Under the pieces are notes generated by a model, which was not told the DNA's origin, searched no databases, and saw only the letters and a list, made by a program, of their open reading frames with translations. DNA of 64,000 bases from DASQYE01 sp035940775 (lineage in GTDB: Bacteria > Acidobacteriota > Blastocatellia > Pyrinomonadales > Pyrinomonadaceae): assembly GCA_035940775.1 (NCBI GenBank), contig DASZEN010000003.1:62001-126000 (forward strand), written 5' to 3'. Within the stretch, counting starts at the first letter, position 1. The number at the start of each line of letters is the position of its first letter. The translations under genes were made by a program, and so were the position numbers. Below, one piece after another: positions 43,954-52,775 of this stretch.

Positions 43954-43993
43954 ATTCAAGACGGTGATGAGCGAACCGAGCGGCGAGCGGGTT

Positions 43994-45214
43994 TCAAGTC
44001 CCACGCACGCGCAGGAAGCGGCGCTTGCCGACTTGTAGCAGCGTCTCGTCACCCTGTTTAACTTCGACCGCGACGCCGGTATCTGTTTGACGCTCGCCCC
44101 CGATGCGTACGCCCCCCTGTTCAATCAGGCGACGCGCCTCGGCGACCGATGCGGCCAGTCCCACTCTGGCGAGGAGGCGCGGCAGCGGCCAACCGCCCGC
44201 TTCCACCTCGCGCGTTTCAATCTCCTCGGGCGCTCCCCTTTCGACGAAGATGCGGTTGAACTCCGCTTCGGCCGAATCGGCGTCCGCCTTTGAATGAAAG
44301 TCGGAGATGATGCTCCTGGCAAGCTCAACTTTGTAGTGACGCGGATTGCTTTCGCCCGACGAAGCGGCGGCACGCATTCGCGCGATCTCTTCCGTTCTCA
44401 AGTCCGTCAGCAGCTCATAGTATCGCCACATCAATTCGTCAGAGATGGACATCACCTTGCCGAACATCTCGGCGGGCGCTTCGTTGATGCCGATGTAATT
44501 GCCCACGGACTTGGACATCTTCTGTAGACCGTCCGTGCCTTCAAGCAACGGCATGATGCAGGCGACCTGCGCCTCCTGCCCGTACTCGCGCTGAAGATTT
44601 CTGCCCATCAGAATATTGAACTTCTGATCCGTGCCGCCAAGCTCTACGTCCGATTCGAGCGCGACCGAATCGTAGGCCATCACCAGCGGGTAGAGGACTT
44701 CGTGCAGCGCGAGCGGGCGATTCTCTTCGAGCCGTTTCTGAAAATCGTCGCGCTCCAGAATCTGTCTCACGGTGACGTGCGAGGCCAGTTTGATGAAACC
44801 GTCGGAGCCGAGCCCGTTCATCCAGCGCGAATTGAAATCGATGACGGTCTTTTCTGGATCGAGCAGCTTGAAGATTTGCGTTTTGTAGGTTTCGGCGTTG
44901 GCTTCGATCTCTTCGCGCGTGAGCTGCGGGCGCGTGGCGCTCTTGCCCGACGGGTCGCCGATCAGCCCCGTGAAATCTCCTATCAAAAAGATGACGGTAT
45001 GGCCCAGCTCCTGAAACGCGCGCAGCTTTCGGATGACGACCGTGTGGCCCAGGTGTATGTCGGGCGCGGTCGGGTCTGCGCCGAGCTTGATGCGCAGCGG
45101 CACACCTGTGCGCGCCGCCTTTTCCAGCTTGGCGCGCAGCTCCTCTTCACGAATTACCTCGACCGTGCCTTTGCGAAGATACGCAAGTTGTTCGTCAATC
45201 GTCATCATCATCAT
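43994..45214 (-). CDS. tyrS: Tyrosine-tRNA ligase TyrS
   Basis: A 406-residue class I synthetase that charges tRNA-Tyr. HLGHTVVIRKL (HIGH motif), GGTDQKFNILMGRNLQ, and KMSKSVGNYIG (KMSKS) are present, and an S4-like RNA-binding domain closes the protein (LLARVGLAASVAEARRLIEQGG). The start is embedded in four successive ATG codons (a CAT run at 45203-45214), so initiation could occur at any of them. Divergent from proC. Confidence 0.95.
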   Translation of the reverse strand: MMMMTIDEQLAYLRKGTVEVIREEELRAKLEKAARTGVPLRIKLGADPTAPDIHLGHTVVIRKLRAFQELGHTVIFLIGDFTGLIGDPSGKSATRPQLTREEIEANAETYKTQIFKLLDPEKTVIDFNSRWMNGLGSDGFIKLASHVTVRQILERDDFQKRLEENRPLALHEVLYPLVMAYDSVALESDVELGGTDQKFNILMGRNLQREYGQEAQVACIMPLLEGTDGLQKMSKSVGNYIGINEAPAEMFGKVMSISDELMWRYYELLTDLRTEEIARMRAAASSGESNPRHYKVELARSIISDFHSKADADSAEAEFNRIFVERGAPEEIETREVEAGGWPLPRLLARVGLAASVAEARRLIEQGGVRIGGERQTDTGVAVEVKQGDETLLQVGKRRFLRVRGT

Positions 45215-45412
45215 CTGTCAGGACGTTTCGGCCCCCCACCGCTCACAAAGCGCGCGGACGGGGCCTTCCAGCCGGGCAACTGAAAAGAGCACGCCCGCCC
45301 CGCGCGCGGATTATAGATTTCGCACACACGGATAGGGTAACGCATCTGCCGCGCGGAAAGATAGAGGCGCGCCAATCTTGCTTTTCGCTCGCCGCGTTGT
45401 TAGCTTAAATGG

Positions 45413-46333
45413 ATGACCGACTTCAGCGACGACTCTGCACAAGGGGCGGGCGGCGACAGAGCGCTCGACTGCGTGCGGCTGAGCTTTATCGGCTGCGGCG
45501 TGATGGCCGAAGCGATGATCGCCGGGCTGCTCAGGCAACAACTCGTCACACCCCGCCAGATCACGGGCAGCCATCCGCGCCAGGCGCGCCGCGACGAGCT
45601 TGAAGCCGGATACGCTATTCGTATGCTTGAGAGCAATCGCGCGGCGGCTGCTGCCGGTTCTGAAGAGCAGGCTTCGCAAGCACGGGCGGCGCGATCCGCT
45701 GAGCAGCATTCCGGCTCAATCATCATTCTGGCCGTTAAGCCGCAGCGTCTCGGCGGGGTGCTCGCCGAATTAAAGGGAGCGTTGGAGCCGGATGCGCTCG
45801 TCATCTCAATCGTCGCGGGGGCGACGATTGAGACTATTTCGGGCGAGCTGCTGCACGGCGCTGTAGTGCGCGCGATGCCGAACACGCCCGCGCAGATCGG
45901 CAGGGGGATGACCGCGTGGGTCGGGACGCCGGAAGTAGACGAGCGTCAGCAAGGGCAGGTTCGCGCTCTGCTCGGCGCGCTGGGCCGAGAGATGTTGGTC
46001 GAAAAGGAGCGGATGATCGACATGGCGACGGCGCTCTCCGCCACGGGGCCGACCTATATTTTTCTGGTCATGGAAGCGCTGGTGGATGCGGGCGTCCATA
46101 TGGGATTCTCGCGCCACGTGGCGCAGGAGCTTGTGCTGGAAACGATGCTCGGCAGCGTCCTCTTCGCGCGCGAGTCGCGCAAGCATCCGGCCGAGCTGCG
46201 CAACATGGTCACATCACCGGGCGGAACCAGCGCGGAAGCCATCTACCAGATGGAGAAGGGCGGCCTGCGCACGCTGCTCTCGAAGGCCGTCTACTCAGCC
46301 TACCAACGCGCCGTCGCCCTCGGAAAAAAGTAG
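45413..46333 (+). CDS. proC: Pyrroline-5-carboxylate reductase ProC
   Basis: A 306-residue enzyme for the last step of proline synthesis. The cofactor motif LSFIGCGVMAEAMIAGLL near residue 24, VISIVAGATIETI, VRAMPNTPAQIGRGMTAW, and DMATALSATGPTYIFLVMEAL followed by the MVTSPGGTSAEAI motif are typical. It carries an N-terminal extension of about 20 residues and an Ala/Ser-rich insert (EEQASQARAARSAEQHSGS) between strands. Followed by 70 bases to the purN stop. Confidence 0.93.
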   Translation: MTDFSDDSAQGAGGDRALDCVRLSFIGCGVMAEAMIAGLLRQQLVTPRQITGSHPRQARRDELEAGYAIRMLESNRAAAAAGSEEQASQARAARSAEQHSGSIIILAVKPQRLGGVLAELKGALEPDALVISIVAGATIETISGELLHGAVVRAMPNTPAQIGRGMTAWVGTPEVDERQQGQVRALLGALGREMLVEKERMIDMATALSATGPTYIFLVMEALVDAGVHMGFSRHVAQELVLETMLGSVLFARESRKHPAELRNMVTSPGGTSAEAIYQMEKGGLRTLLSKAVYSAYQRAVALGKK

Positions 46334-46403
46334 AGGGTGAAAAAGGGAAAGTGAGGCCGCAAACCTCTTCAGTTTGAAATGCTGTCGTCCCGGGCTTTTC
46401 CTT

Positions 46404-47012
46404 TTACTTTTGCCTTTTACTCTTCACTCTTCGCCCGTCGATCTCGTACGCGCCGCGCACGACGCGCGCGACCGCTTCCGTGTAGATGCGATGTTCTTCG
46501 CGGAGTATGCGCTCCGCCAGAGTCTCGACCGTATCATCGTCATGAACCGGCACGACCTGTTGCGCGATGATGGGCCCACCGTCGAGCGATTCGTCAACGA
46601 AGTGGACTGTGCAGCCCGTCCATTTGACGCCGTGCTGCAATGCCTGTTGATGCGCGTCGAGTCCCGGAAAGGCTGGCAGCAGGCTCGGGTGAATATTGAG
46701 CGTGCGCCCGCGAAACGCCTCTACGAATCGCGGCGAGAGCAGGCGCATATAACCGGCCAGACAGACCAGCTCGACGCCACGGGCCTTGAGGGCCGCGATA
46801 ATCTCCTCGTCGTGCAGCTCGCGCGCTCGTCCGCCACGCTCGATGACGAGCGTTTCGAGCCCCAGCTCGGCGGCGCGCGCGAGTCCCGCCGCGCGCCCCT
46901 GGTCACTGATAACGACAGCTATCTCGGCTTCGGGAATCCGACCGGCGGCGACCGACTCCGCGAGCGCCACCATGTTCGAGCCGCGCCCGGAGATCAGTAT
47001 GCCTATCTTCAT
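46404..47012 (-). CDS. purN: Phosphoribosylglycinamide formyltransferase PurN
   Basis: A 202-residue folate-dependent enzyme for GAR formylation. IGILISGRGSNMVALAES, the LAGYMRLLSPRFVEAF active-site region, NIHPSLLPAFPG and GCTVHFVDESLDGGPI with the catalytic Asp/His/Asn set are all visible. It lies 75 bases after purM on the same strand, a conserved pairing. Confidence 0.95.
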   Translation of the reverse strand: MKIGILISGRGSNMVALAESVAAGRIPEAEIAVVISDQGRAAGLARAAELGLETLVIERGGRARELHDEEIIAALKARGVELVCLAGYMRLLSPRFVEAFRGRTLNIHPSLLPAFPGLDAHQQALQHGVKWTGCTVHFVDESLDGGPIIAQQVVPVHDDDTVETLAERILREEHRIYTEAVARVVRGAYEIDGRRVKSKRQK

Positions 47013-47087
47013 AGAATGTTTTCGCGCTTGAGAGCCCGCGGGCCCACTCCCGTCCGGAAGGGCTTTGGAGCCGACCGGAGCCGGAAC

Positions 47088-48122
47088 CTAACTTATGCTG
47101 ACTTCGCCGTTGCCCTCGACGACGCGCCCGATCTCGTAGCACGAGCAGCCGCGCTCCGTCAGGTGAGCCCTGATCGCTTCGCGCTCTGCGGGGTCGCAGA
47201 CGACGGCCATGCCGACGCCCATGTTGAAGGTGCGGAACATCTCCTGATCCGAGACGCTTCCGATCTCCTGCATGAGCCGGAAGATGGGCAGCACGGGCCA
47301 GGTATCGCGCGCAATCAGGACGCCGGTTCCTTCGGGCAGTATGCGCGGAATGTTTTCCGTCAGGCCGCCGCCCGTGATGTGGGCCAACCCTTTGATACGG
47401 CCGCCGTCGAGTAAGCCTTCGAGCGCGCCCAGATAACTGACATGCGGTTCGAGCAGGGCCGCGCCGACCGTCTTGCCGAGCGCCGCCAGATGCGTATCAA
47501 CACTGTATCCGGCGACCTCGAAGAAGAGCTTGCGCGCGAGCGAGTAGCCGTTTGTGTGAAGCCCGACCGAGGGAAGAGCCAACAGCGAGTCGCCCGCCCG
47601 AATATCATGGCCGTCAATGACCTTCTCTTTGTCCACGACGCCGACGATGAACCCGGCGACATCGTATTCGCCCTCCGGGTAAAAGCCCGGCATCTCGGCC
47701 GTTTCGCCGCCAAGCAGTACGCAACCGTTCTCGCGGCAACCGTCGGCTATGCCCTCCACGATGCTCGTCACCGTCTCAGGCCGGAGGTGGCCCGTCGCTA
47801 TGTAATCGAGGAAGAAGAGCGGGCGCGCCCCTTGAACCAGAATATCGTTGACGCAGTGATTGACCAGATCGCGCCCGATTGTGCTGTGCGTGTCGGTCGC
47901 AAAAGCGATCTTGAGTTTAGTGCCGACGCCGTCAGCCGAGGCGACCAGCACGGGCCGGTCGAGCGCGGGGAACGCGCCGTCGAACATGCCGCCGAAGCTA
48001 CCTATCTCGGAGAGCGTGCGCGCGTTGAAGGTCTTGCGGGCGAGCTGCTTGATGCGCGCGGTCGCACTGTTGGCCGCATCAATCGAGACGCCCGCATCGC
48101 TATAAGAGATTGGTTGGCTCAT
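47088..48122 (-). CDS. purM: Phosphoribosylformylglycinamidine cyclo-ligase PurM
   Basis: A 344-residue AIR synthetase. SYSDAGVSIDAANSATARIK opens; the substrate/ATP region LVASADGVGTKLKIA, NDILVQGARPLFFLDYIATG, LLGGETAEMPGFYPEGEYD, and LAHITGGGLTENIPRILPEG are standard. Upstream lie the DUF3006 and MBL genes on the same strand (78 bases), so purM may be part of that transcript. Confidence 0.95.
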   Translation of the reverse strand: MSQPISYSDAGVSIDAANSATARIKQLARKTFNARTLSEIGSFGGMFDGAFPALDRPVLVASADGVGTKLKIAFATDTHSTIGRDLVNHCVNDILVQGARPLFFLDYIATGHLRPETVTSIVEGIADGCRENGCVLLGGETAEMPGFYPEGEYDVAGFIVGVVDKEKVIDGHDIRAGDSLLALPSVGLHTNGYSLARKLFFEVAGYSVDTHLAALGKTVGAALLEPHVSYLGALEGLLDGGRIKGLAHITGGGLTENIPRILPEGTGVLIARDTWPVLPIFRLMQEIGSVSDQEMFRTFNMGVGMAVVCDPAEREAIRAHLTERGCSCYEIGRVVEGNGEVSIS

Positions 48123-48200
48123 CTGTTTTTATGGAATCCAAAGAATAAAAGAGTCCGGAGCGGGCCACAGAAAGACGGCACACCCCGCGCCGGTTTTGTA

Positions 48201-48488
48201 TTAGAGCTTGAAATTCTTCTGCCCCTTCGAGGAGCTACGTTTTTCCAATTCGTCCTGGAGGCGTCTGATCTCATCTTCGGCGGCGGCGCGCGACTCGCGG
48301 TCGAGTGTGATCGTGATCCGCAGGTGATCGCCGTCGCTCGCATCCTCCGGCAGATATACAAGCGGCAGATCAATCTGATGGCGCTCGTCCTCGCCGAGCC
48401 GAACGACCGCCATATCATTATCCTCTAAGCGGTCTATGACGGCGTGGATAGTGCTGGAAGAAGCGCCTCTTTTTCGATCATCCGTCAT
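48201..48488 (-). CDS. DUF3006 family protein
   Basis: A 95-residue protein read from ATG at 48488. AVIDRLEDNDMAVVRLGEDE, followed by IDLPLVYLPEDASDGDHLRI, is the DUF3006 pattern, a small beta-barrel-like domain. The last 35 residues are a Glu/Arg/Lys helix. DUF3006 genes are typically adjacent to ComEC-like MBL-fold proteins, as here (67 bases downstream of the MBL gene). It may regulate or stabilise that protein; unproven. Confidence 0.8.
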   Translation of the reverse strand: MTDDRKRGASSSTIHAVIDRLEDNDMAVVRLGEDERHQIDLPLVYLPEDASDGDHLRITITLDRESRAAAEDEIRRLQDELEKRSSSKGQKNFKL

Positions 48489-48555
48489 CGCTTTGTGTCC
48501 TCTCGAACCACTCTGTAAAGGGATCGAAACCGCGACCGACCACTGGCGGCCAGCT

Positions 48556-49737
48556 TTATTTCTTCGCGGGCTTCTCTTTTCGTTCGCGCGGCGGTGGGCC
48601 AAAGTCGCCGTAAGAGATAAACCCGCTGCGCGCCGAATCGTCCTTCTGCGCTTCGCGTCCGGCCCAAAGGTCTACGTCCTTCGGCTCCTTGCCGGTCTTA
48701 ATCTCGTAGCCTTCGCCCTTCGTCGTGATCGTAATCTCGCCCTGCGCGTCCGTGCGATAGAGCTTGACGCCCGCCGCCTTCAAGCGGTTCAGAGCGTCCT
48801 GCGAAGGATGCCCGTAGCGATTGGCCGCGCCCACGGAGATGATTGCGACTTCGGGCTTGACGGCCTTGATGAAATTCTCGGAGGTCGCGTATTTCGAGCC
48901 GTGATGGCCCACCTTGAGCACTTTCGCGCCGAGGTTCATATCCTTATTAATCATGCGATCTTCGGTCTGCGCCTCGGCATCGCCCGTCAGGATCATGGAG
49001 AACTTGCCGTAATCGAGGCGGACGACGACCGAATTGGCGTTCGGCTCGTTGCCGCCCGAGCGCAACTGCTCCTTCGTGAAGAAGGGCTGAATCGGGGCCA
49101 GCACGGTGATAAGAGCGCCGCCGCCCAGCTCGAACTTCTGGCCCGGCTCGGCCTTGACGTACTGCGCGCCCGCCTGATTAATGGCTTCAAGGAGGTCGCG
49201 GTAAGATTTGGTCGTCGGCAACTCGCCTGTGCTGCTGCGGCCCGAACTGCTGCCGCTACTATTACTGCTGCGCCCACGCCTGCTTCCGCCCGTTTGATTG
49301 GCGGCCGTCTCGTCCGTGACGCGCGCCGGAGGCGGCACGCTGCTGTCGAGCACGCTCCGCACGGAGGTCGCTTTAATCACCTCGTCAGCGCCGCCGATGT
49401 GGTCTGCGTGCGCGTGCGAGGCGATGAACAGGTCGATCTGGCTGACGTTATAGCGCTTGAGGGCATCGAGCACGATCTTGCCGCGACCCGTATCGCCCGC
49501 ATCGACGAGCACAACCTTGCGCTGCTTGGTCTCTTTATCTTCGGGCGCGATGATTAGAATCGAATCGCCCTGTCCGACATCCAGCACATGCACTTCGAGT
49601 TGTCCGCCCGACGGCGGCGGCACACGGCGCTGCTCCCACCAGGGCCAGACGAAGTAATAGCCCAGGAGCGCGACGACCAGAAGAAAGACGGCCAGCGCCG
49701 CGAGCGCACACCCACATCCTTTATTAAATTGGGCCAC
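48556..49737 (-). CDS. ComEC-like MBL-fold metallohydrolase, membrane-anchored
   Basis: A 393-residue protein with one N-terminal membrane helix (residues 10-30) and an MBL domain resembling the ComEC/Rec2 C-terminal domain. VHVLDVGQGDSILI, IASHAHADHIGG with metal-binding HxHxDH, FSMILTGDAEAQTEDRM and VLKVGHHGSKYA are seen. A low-complexity loop rich in Ser, Gly and Arg lies between (RRGRSSNSSGSSSGRSS). The full ComEC permease is absent, so it is a stand-alone version, possibly a nuclease or phosphodiesterase at the periplasmic face. The C-terminus is Lys/Glu-rich and disordered. Confidence 0.88.
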   Translation of the reverse strand: MAQFNKGCGCALAALAVFLLVVALLGYYFVWPWWEQRRVPPPSGGQLEVHVLDVGQGDSILIIAPEDKETKQRKVVLVDAGDTGRGKIVLDALKRYNVSQIDLFIASHAHADHIGGADEVIKATSVRSVLDSSVPPPARVTDETAANQTGGSRRGRSSNSSGSSSGRSSTGELPTTKSYRDLLEAINQAGAQYVKAEPGQKFELGGGALITVLAPIQPFFTKEQLRSGGNEPNANSVVVRLDYGKFSMILTGDAEAQTEDRMINKDMNLGAKVLKVGHHGSKYATSENFIKAVKPEVAIISVGAANRYGHPSQDALNRLKAAGVKLYRTDAQGEITITTKGEGYEIKTGKEPKDVDLWAGREAQKDDSARSGFISYGDFGPPPRERKEKPAKK

Positions 49738-49883
49738 CGGGTTTCACCCTCCCAGATTTCGCGCCGCCCTCAACCCGTGCGGCTGCGCGAGACGCGAATA
49801 TGAGAACTAAAAAGAGAGAAAAAGTATCCTGCGTTTTTGGAGACGGGGACTAGTAAGGGACGGCGCGTCCGACCGAAAACGGC

Positions 49884-50117
49884 TCAGCCGTAAGAGCGCT
49901 CGTCCATCATCTCGGCAAACTCCGACCACGAAAAAGTTTTGCCGTGTTTCCTGTTTCTGCCGTACCACGTCAGCGACCCGCGACCGATGATGATCGTCCC
50001 GATCTTCTCCTCGTTGGCGAAGATCTCGAAATCCATTGAGCTGCCCGCTTTCGTCAAATCCAGAATCTGCACGTTGGCTTTGACCGTATGCTTCTTCTGC
50101 GTCCTGGTGATTCCCAT
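49884..50117 (-). CDS. Small conserved-looking protein of unknown function
   Basis: A 77-residue protein with GAAAGGAAG upstream of its ATG. It is strand-rich with KANVQILDLTKAGSSMDFEI, EEKIGTIIIGRGSLTWYGRN and a short helix FSWSEFAEMMDERSY. It looks like a compact beta-barrel or SH3-like fold; no family recognised. It is 46 bases after purF on the same strand. Confidence 0.65.
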   Translation of the reverse strand: MGITRTQKKHTVKANVQILDLTKAGSSMDFEIFANEEKIGTIIIGRGSLTWYGRNRKHGKTFSWSEFAEMMDERSYG

Positions 50118-50163
50118 GCTGGCTTCCTTTCACAAAAGCAAATGATGAGAAAACGTGGTTGCT

Positions 50164-51594
50164 TCAAGCCTCGCCGGACGGGACGGGCTCGTGCTCGCGC
50201 GCCCATTGCGTTTCGGCCTCGCGCGTGATCCGCGTCGGATACCGTGAGTTCCAGCAGGCGACGCACGACGAATGTGGACTGATGCCCGTCGCTTCGAGCA
50301 TGCCTTCCAGGGAAAGATAGCCGAGCGAGTCTGCTTCGATAAAGCGGCGAATCTCCTCGACCGACATCTGCGCCGCGATCAGGTCTGACTTGTTCGGCGT
50401 ATCCACCCCGTAATAGCACGGGCTCACCGTGGGGGGGCAACTGATTCGCATGTGCACCTCGCGCGCCCCGGCTTCCCTGACCATCCGCACGATCTTCTTG
50501 GAGGTCGTGCCGCGCACGATGGAATCGTCTATGAGGACGACGCGGCGGCCCTCTATCAGGTCGCGCACGGGATTCAGCTTGATGCGGACGCCGAAGGAGC
50601 GTATCGACTGCTTGGGCTCTATGAAGGTGCGATGCACGTAATGGTTACGCACAAGGCCCTGGCGAAAATTGATGCCGCTCTGCGCGGCGTAGCCGATGGC
50701 GGCGGCCGTGCCCGAATCCGGCACGGGCACCACGATGTCTGCTTCGGCCCCGTGCTCAAGGGCCAACTGCTTGCCCATCTTGTGACGCGACTCGTTGACC
50801 GAGCGCCCGTAGATCAACGAATCGGGGCGCGCGAAATAGACGTGCTCGAAAATGCACATCGAATGCGGGCGCTCCGGCAGCGGGAAGGAGGAATGCAGGC
50901 CGTCCGCGTCAATAACGATCATCTCGCCCGGCGCGACATCGCGCACGTAGCGCGCTTCGATCAGGTCGAAAGCGCACGTCTCGGAGGCGACGACCCACGC
51001 CGCGCCGAGGCGACCCAGAGCGAGGGGGCGAAAGCCGCGCGGGTCGCGAATCGCAACCAGCGCATCCGGCGTCAGGAAGAGCATCGAGAACGCGCCTTCG
51101 GTCTCGCGCAGGACTTCCGGAATCGCTTGCCTGATCCCCTCTGCCTGCGAACGCGCGATGCCGTGCAGGACGACCTCCGTATCCGAGGTCGACGAGAAGA
51201 TCGCGCCCGCTCGCTCTAACTTCTTGCGCTCCTCGGTGGCGAAGGGGAGATTGCCGTTATGGCAGACGGCGATCTGCCCGTGCTGGCAGGCGACCAGGAA
51301 AGGCTGCGCCTCGCGTATGGAAACCTCGCCCGCCGTCGAATAGCGCACGTGGCCTATGGCGCACGCGCCCGGAAGACCATCCAGACGCGTCTCGTTGAAA
51401 ACGTCCGAGACCAATCCCATCGCGCGCTCCGAGCGAAGCTCCAGCCCGTCGCTCGAAACGATGCCGCAAGACTCCTGGCCTCGGTGCTGCAAAGCGTAGA
51501 GCCCCAGATAGGTGAGACGCGCCGCCTCCGCGTGCCCGTAGATACCGAACACGCCACACTCGTCACGAAACTTGTCCGCTTCTGCCGCCGCCAT
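50164..51594 (-). CDS. purF: Amidophosphoribosyltransferase PurF
   Basis: A 476-residue first committed enzyme of purine synthesis. Read from ATG at 51594 (TTG three codons upstream is also possible). The N-terminal nucleophile is the Cys in DKFRDECGVFGI, so a short propeptide of about 11 residues must be removed, as in Bacillus-type enzymes. The glutaminase region (LQHRGQESCGIVS, AIGHVRYSTAG), and the PRPP-binding VVLIDDSIVRGTTSKKIV, are canonical. Cys in ISCPPTVSPC and SSCVACWN are consistent with the 4Fe-4S cluster of this class. Confidence 0.95.
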   Translation of the reverse strand: MAAAEADKFRDECGVFGIYGHAEAARLTYLGLYALQHRGQESCGIVSSDGLELRSERAMGLVSDVFNETRLDGLPGACAIGHVRYSTAGEVSIREAQPFLVACQHGQIAVCHNGNLPFATEERKKLERAGAIFSSTSDTEVVLHGIARSQAEGIRQAIPEVLRETEGAFSMLFLTPDALVAIRDPRGFRPLALGRLGAAWVVASETCAFDLIEARYVRDVAPGEMIVIDADGLHSSFPLPERPHSMCIFEHVYFARPDSLIYGRSVNESRHKMGKQLALEHGAEADIVVPVPDSGTAAAIGYAAQSGINFRQGLVRNHYVHRTFIEPKQSIRSFGVRIKLNPVRDLIEGRRVVLIDDSIVRGTTSKKIVRMVREAGAREVHMRISCPPTVSPCYYGVDTPNKSDLIAAQMSVEEIRRFIEADSLGYLSLEGMLEATGISPHSSCVACWNSRYPTRITREAETQWAREHEPVPSGEA

Positions 51595-51782
51595 TGTTTC
51601 CAAAATATGTCGCCTCTGCTCTTATATTACAATACGCGCATTCATACGCACATGCGTGCGCGCGATGCGCCGACCCTCTCTGGCGCTCCGCCCGGCGGTC
51701 GTCCCCGGCCCGCCATTACACAAAAACGCTCCACTCCATTATCATGCCAGAACAAATCCGGCAATGGGGGAAGGATAGAATA

Positions 51783-52037
51783 ATGAGCGAGGTGAAGGTT
51801 TACGGCGCGGACTGGTGCGGCGATACGCAGAGAGTGCTCAGGCAGTTGGACGGGCTCAATGTCGCCTATGATTACGTGAATGTCGAGAGCGACGAGCAGG
51901 CGTCGCGGTGGGTCAAGCAACAAAACGACGGTAAAGAGCGTAAGCCGACTGTTAAGGTCGGCGAGCGGGTGCTCTGCGTGCCGAGCCCCGAGGAGCTTGA
52001 GAAGGCGCTGCGCGAAAACGGGGCTCTCGCCGGATGA
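51783..52037 (+). CDS. Glutaredoxin-like protein
   Basis: An 84-residue thioredoxin-fold protein read from ATG at 51783. The N-terminus VKVYGADWCGDTQRVLRQLD carries a CGDT motif with only one active-site Cys, as in NrdH/mycoredoxin relatives, and DYVNVESDEQASRWVKQQND and KPTVKVGERVLCVPSPEEL follow the fold. It would reduce protein disulfides or mixed thiols. The single-Cys motif suggests a monothiol mechanism. Divergent from purF. Confidence 0.85.
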   Translation: MSEVKVYGADWCGDTQRVLRQLDGLNVAYDYVNVESDEQASRWVKQQNDGKERKPTVKVGERVLCVPSPEELEKALRENGALAG

Positions 52038-52178
52038 GTATTGAAAGTCGCCCGGGCTTTCCGTAAGGGCCAGCTCTCTCTTCATCCGTCTCTCTTTTCA
52101 TCCTTTTGCGCATGGGGTGTTAGATTAGAAGAGCGCACGCGCCGGAGAGAGAGGGGCCGGGCACACATACGTTCCGAA

Positions 52179-52685
52179 GTGAATAGGTACGGCTACAAGA
52201 TCATCGCCACATTGCTGCGGGCGGCGCTCGTCGCGGCGCTCATCTGGGCGGGCTGGAGTATTTACAGAAGCCTTCCGGGCGGCGAGTTGGCGAGCAGAGG
52301 CGGCGCGGGCGCGCGCGGCGAGACGGCGCTCCAGGTCGTGCTGCGCGGCGCGACCGGTGATGCGCAAGCGCCGCTCGATATCCCGATAGAGCTTTACTCG
52401 ATCGACGTGGCGGCGCTGCGGCGCGAATACGCTTCGGAACCCAGGCCGGGGCTTCGCTTCGACGATTTCCTGGCGCGTCGTATGAAGTCGCACCCGCCCG
52501 TCGTTTCGCGCCTTGATCGTAGCGGGCAGGTCACCCTCTTGATTGCGCCCGGCAAGTGGTGGATTCACGCCATGCTATCCGGCGAGCAGAACGTAGAGTG
52601 GCGGCTACCCGTAGAGGTCACGGGTCGGCGTCAAACCGTCGAGCTTACAGCCGAAAACGCCTACGCGCGCATGAAAAGTTTTTAA
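52179..52685 (+). CDS. Membrane-anchored protein of unknown function
   Basis: A 168-residue protein. I chose GTG at 52179, since the upstream frame (to 52041) is low-quality and lacks a start signal; the start remains uncertain. One membrane helix (about residues 6-22, ATLLRAALVAALIWAGWSIY) precedes an extracytoplasmic domain of strands (LQVVLRGATGD, IPIELYSIDVAALRREYAS, GQVTLLIAPGKWWIHAMLSG, WRLPVEVTGRRQTVELTAEN). No known family recognised. Confidence 0.55.
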   Translation: MNRYGYKIIATLLRAALVAALIWAGWSIYRSLPGGELASRGGAGARGETALQVVLRGATGDAQAPLDIPIELYSIDVAALRREYASEPRPGLRFDDFLARRMKSHPPVVSRLDRSGQVTLLIAPGKWWIHAMLSGEQNVEWRLPVEVTGRRQTVELTAENAYARMKSF

Positions 52686-52775
52686 CATGAAAAGTTTCCA
52701 GGCAGTGATGAGCAGCCGGGCATCAATCATTAACTCCTGTTTCAACTGACCGCCAGTTACTGGCCTACCCCTTTT

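Noticed and set aside
46334..46403. Terminator after proC
   Set aside because: The AAAGGG and CCCTTT-like words are too imperfect and too widely spaced to pair convincingly.
48436..49557. Plus-strand open frame of 373 codons over the MBL gene
   Set aside because: Shadow of the MBL gene with Arg/Ala/Leu-rich, domain-free sequence.
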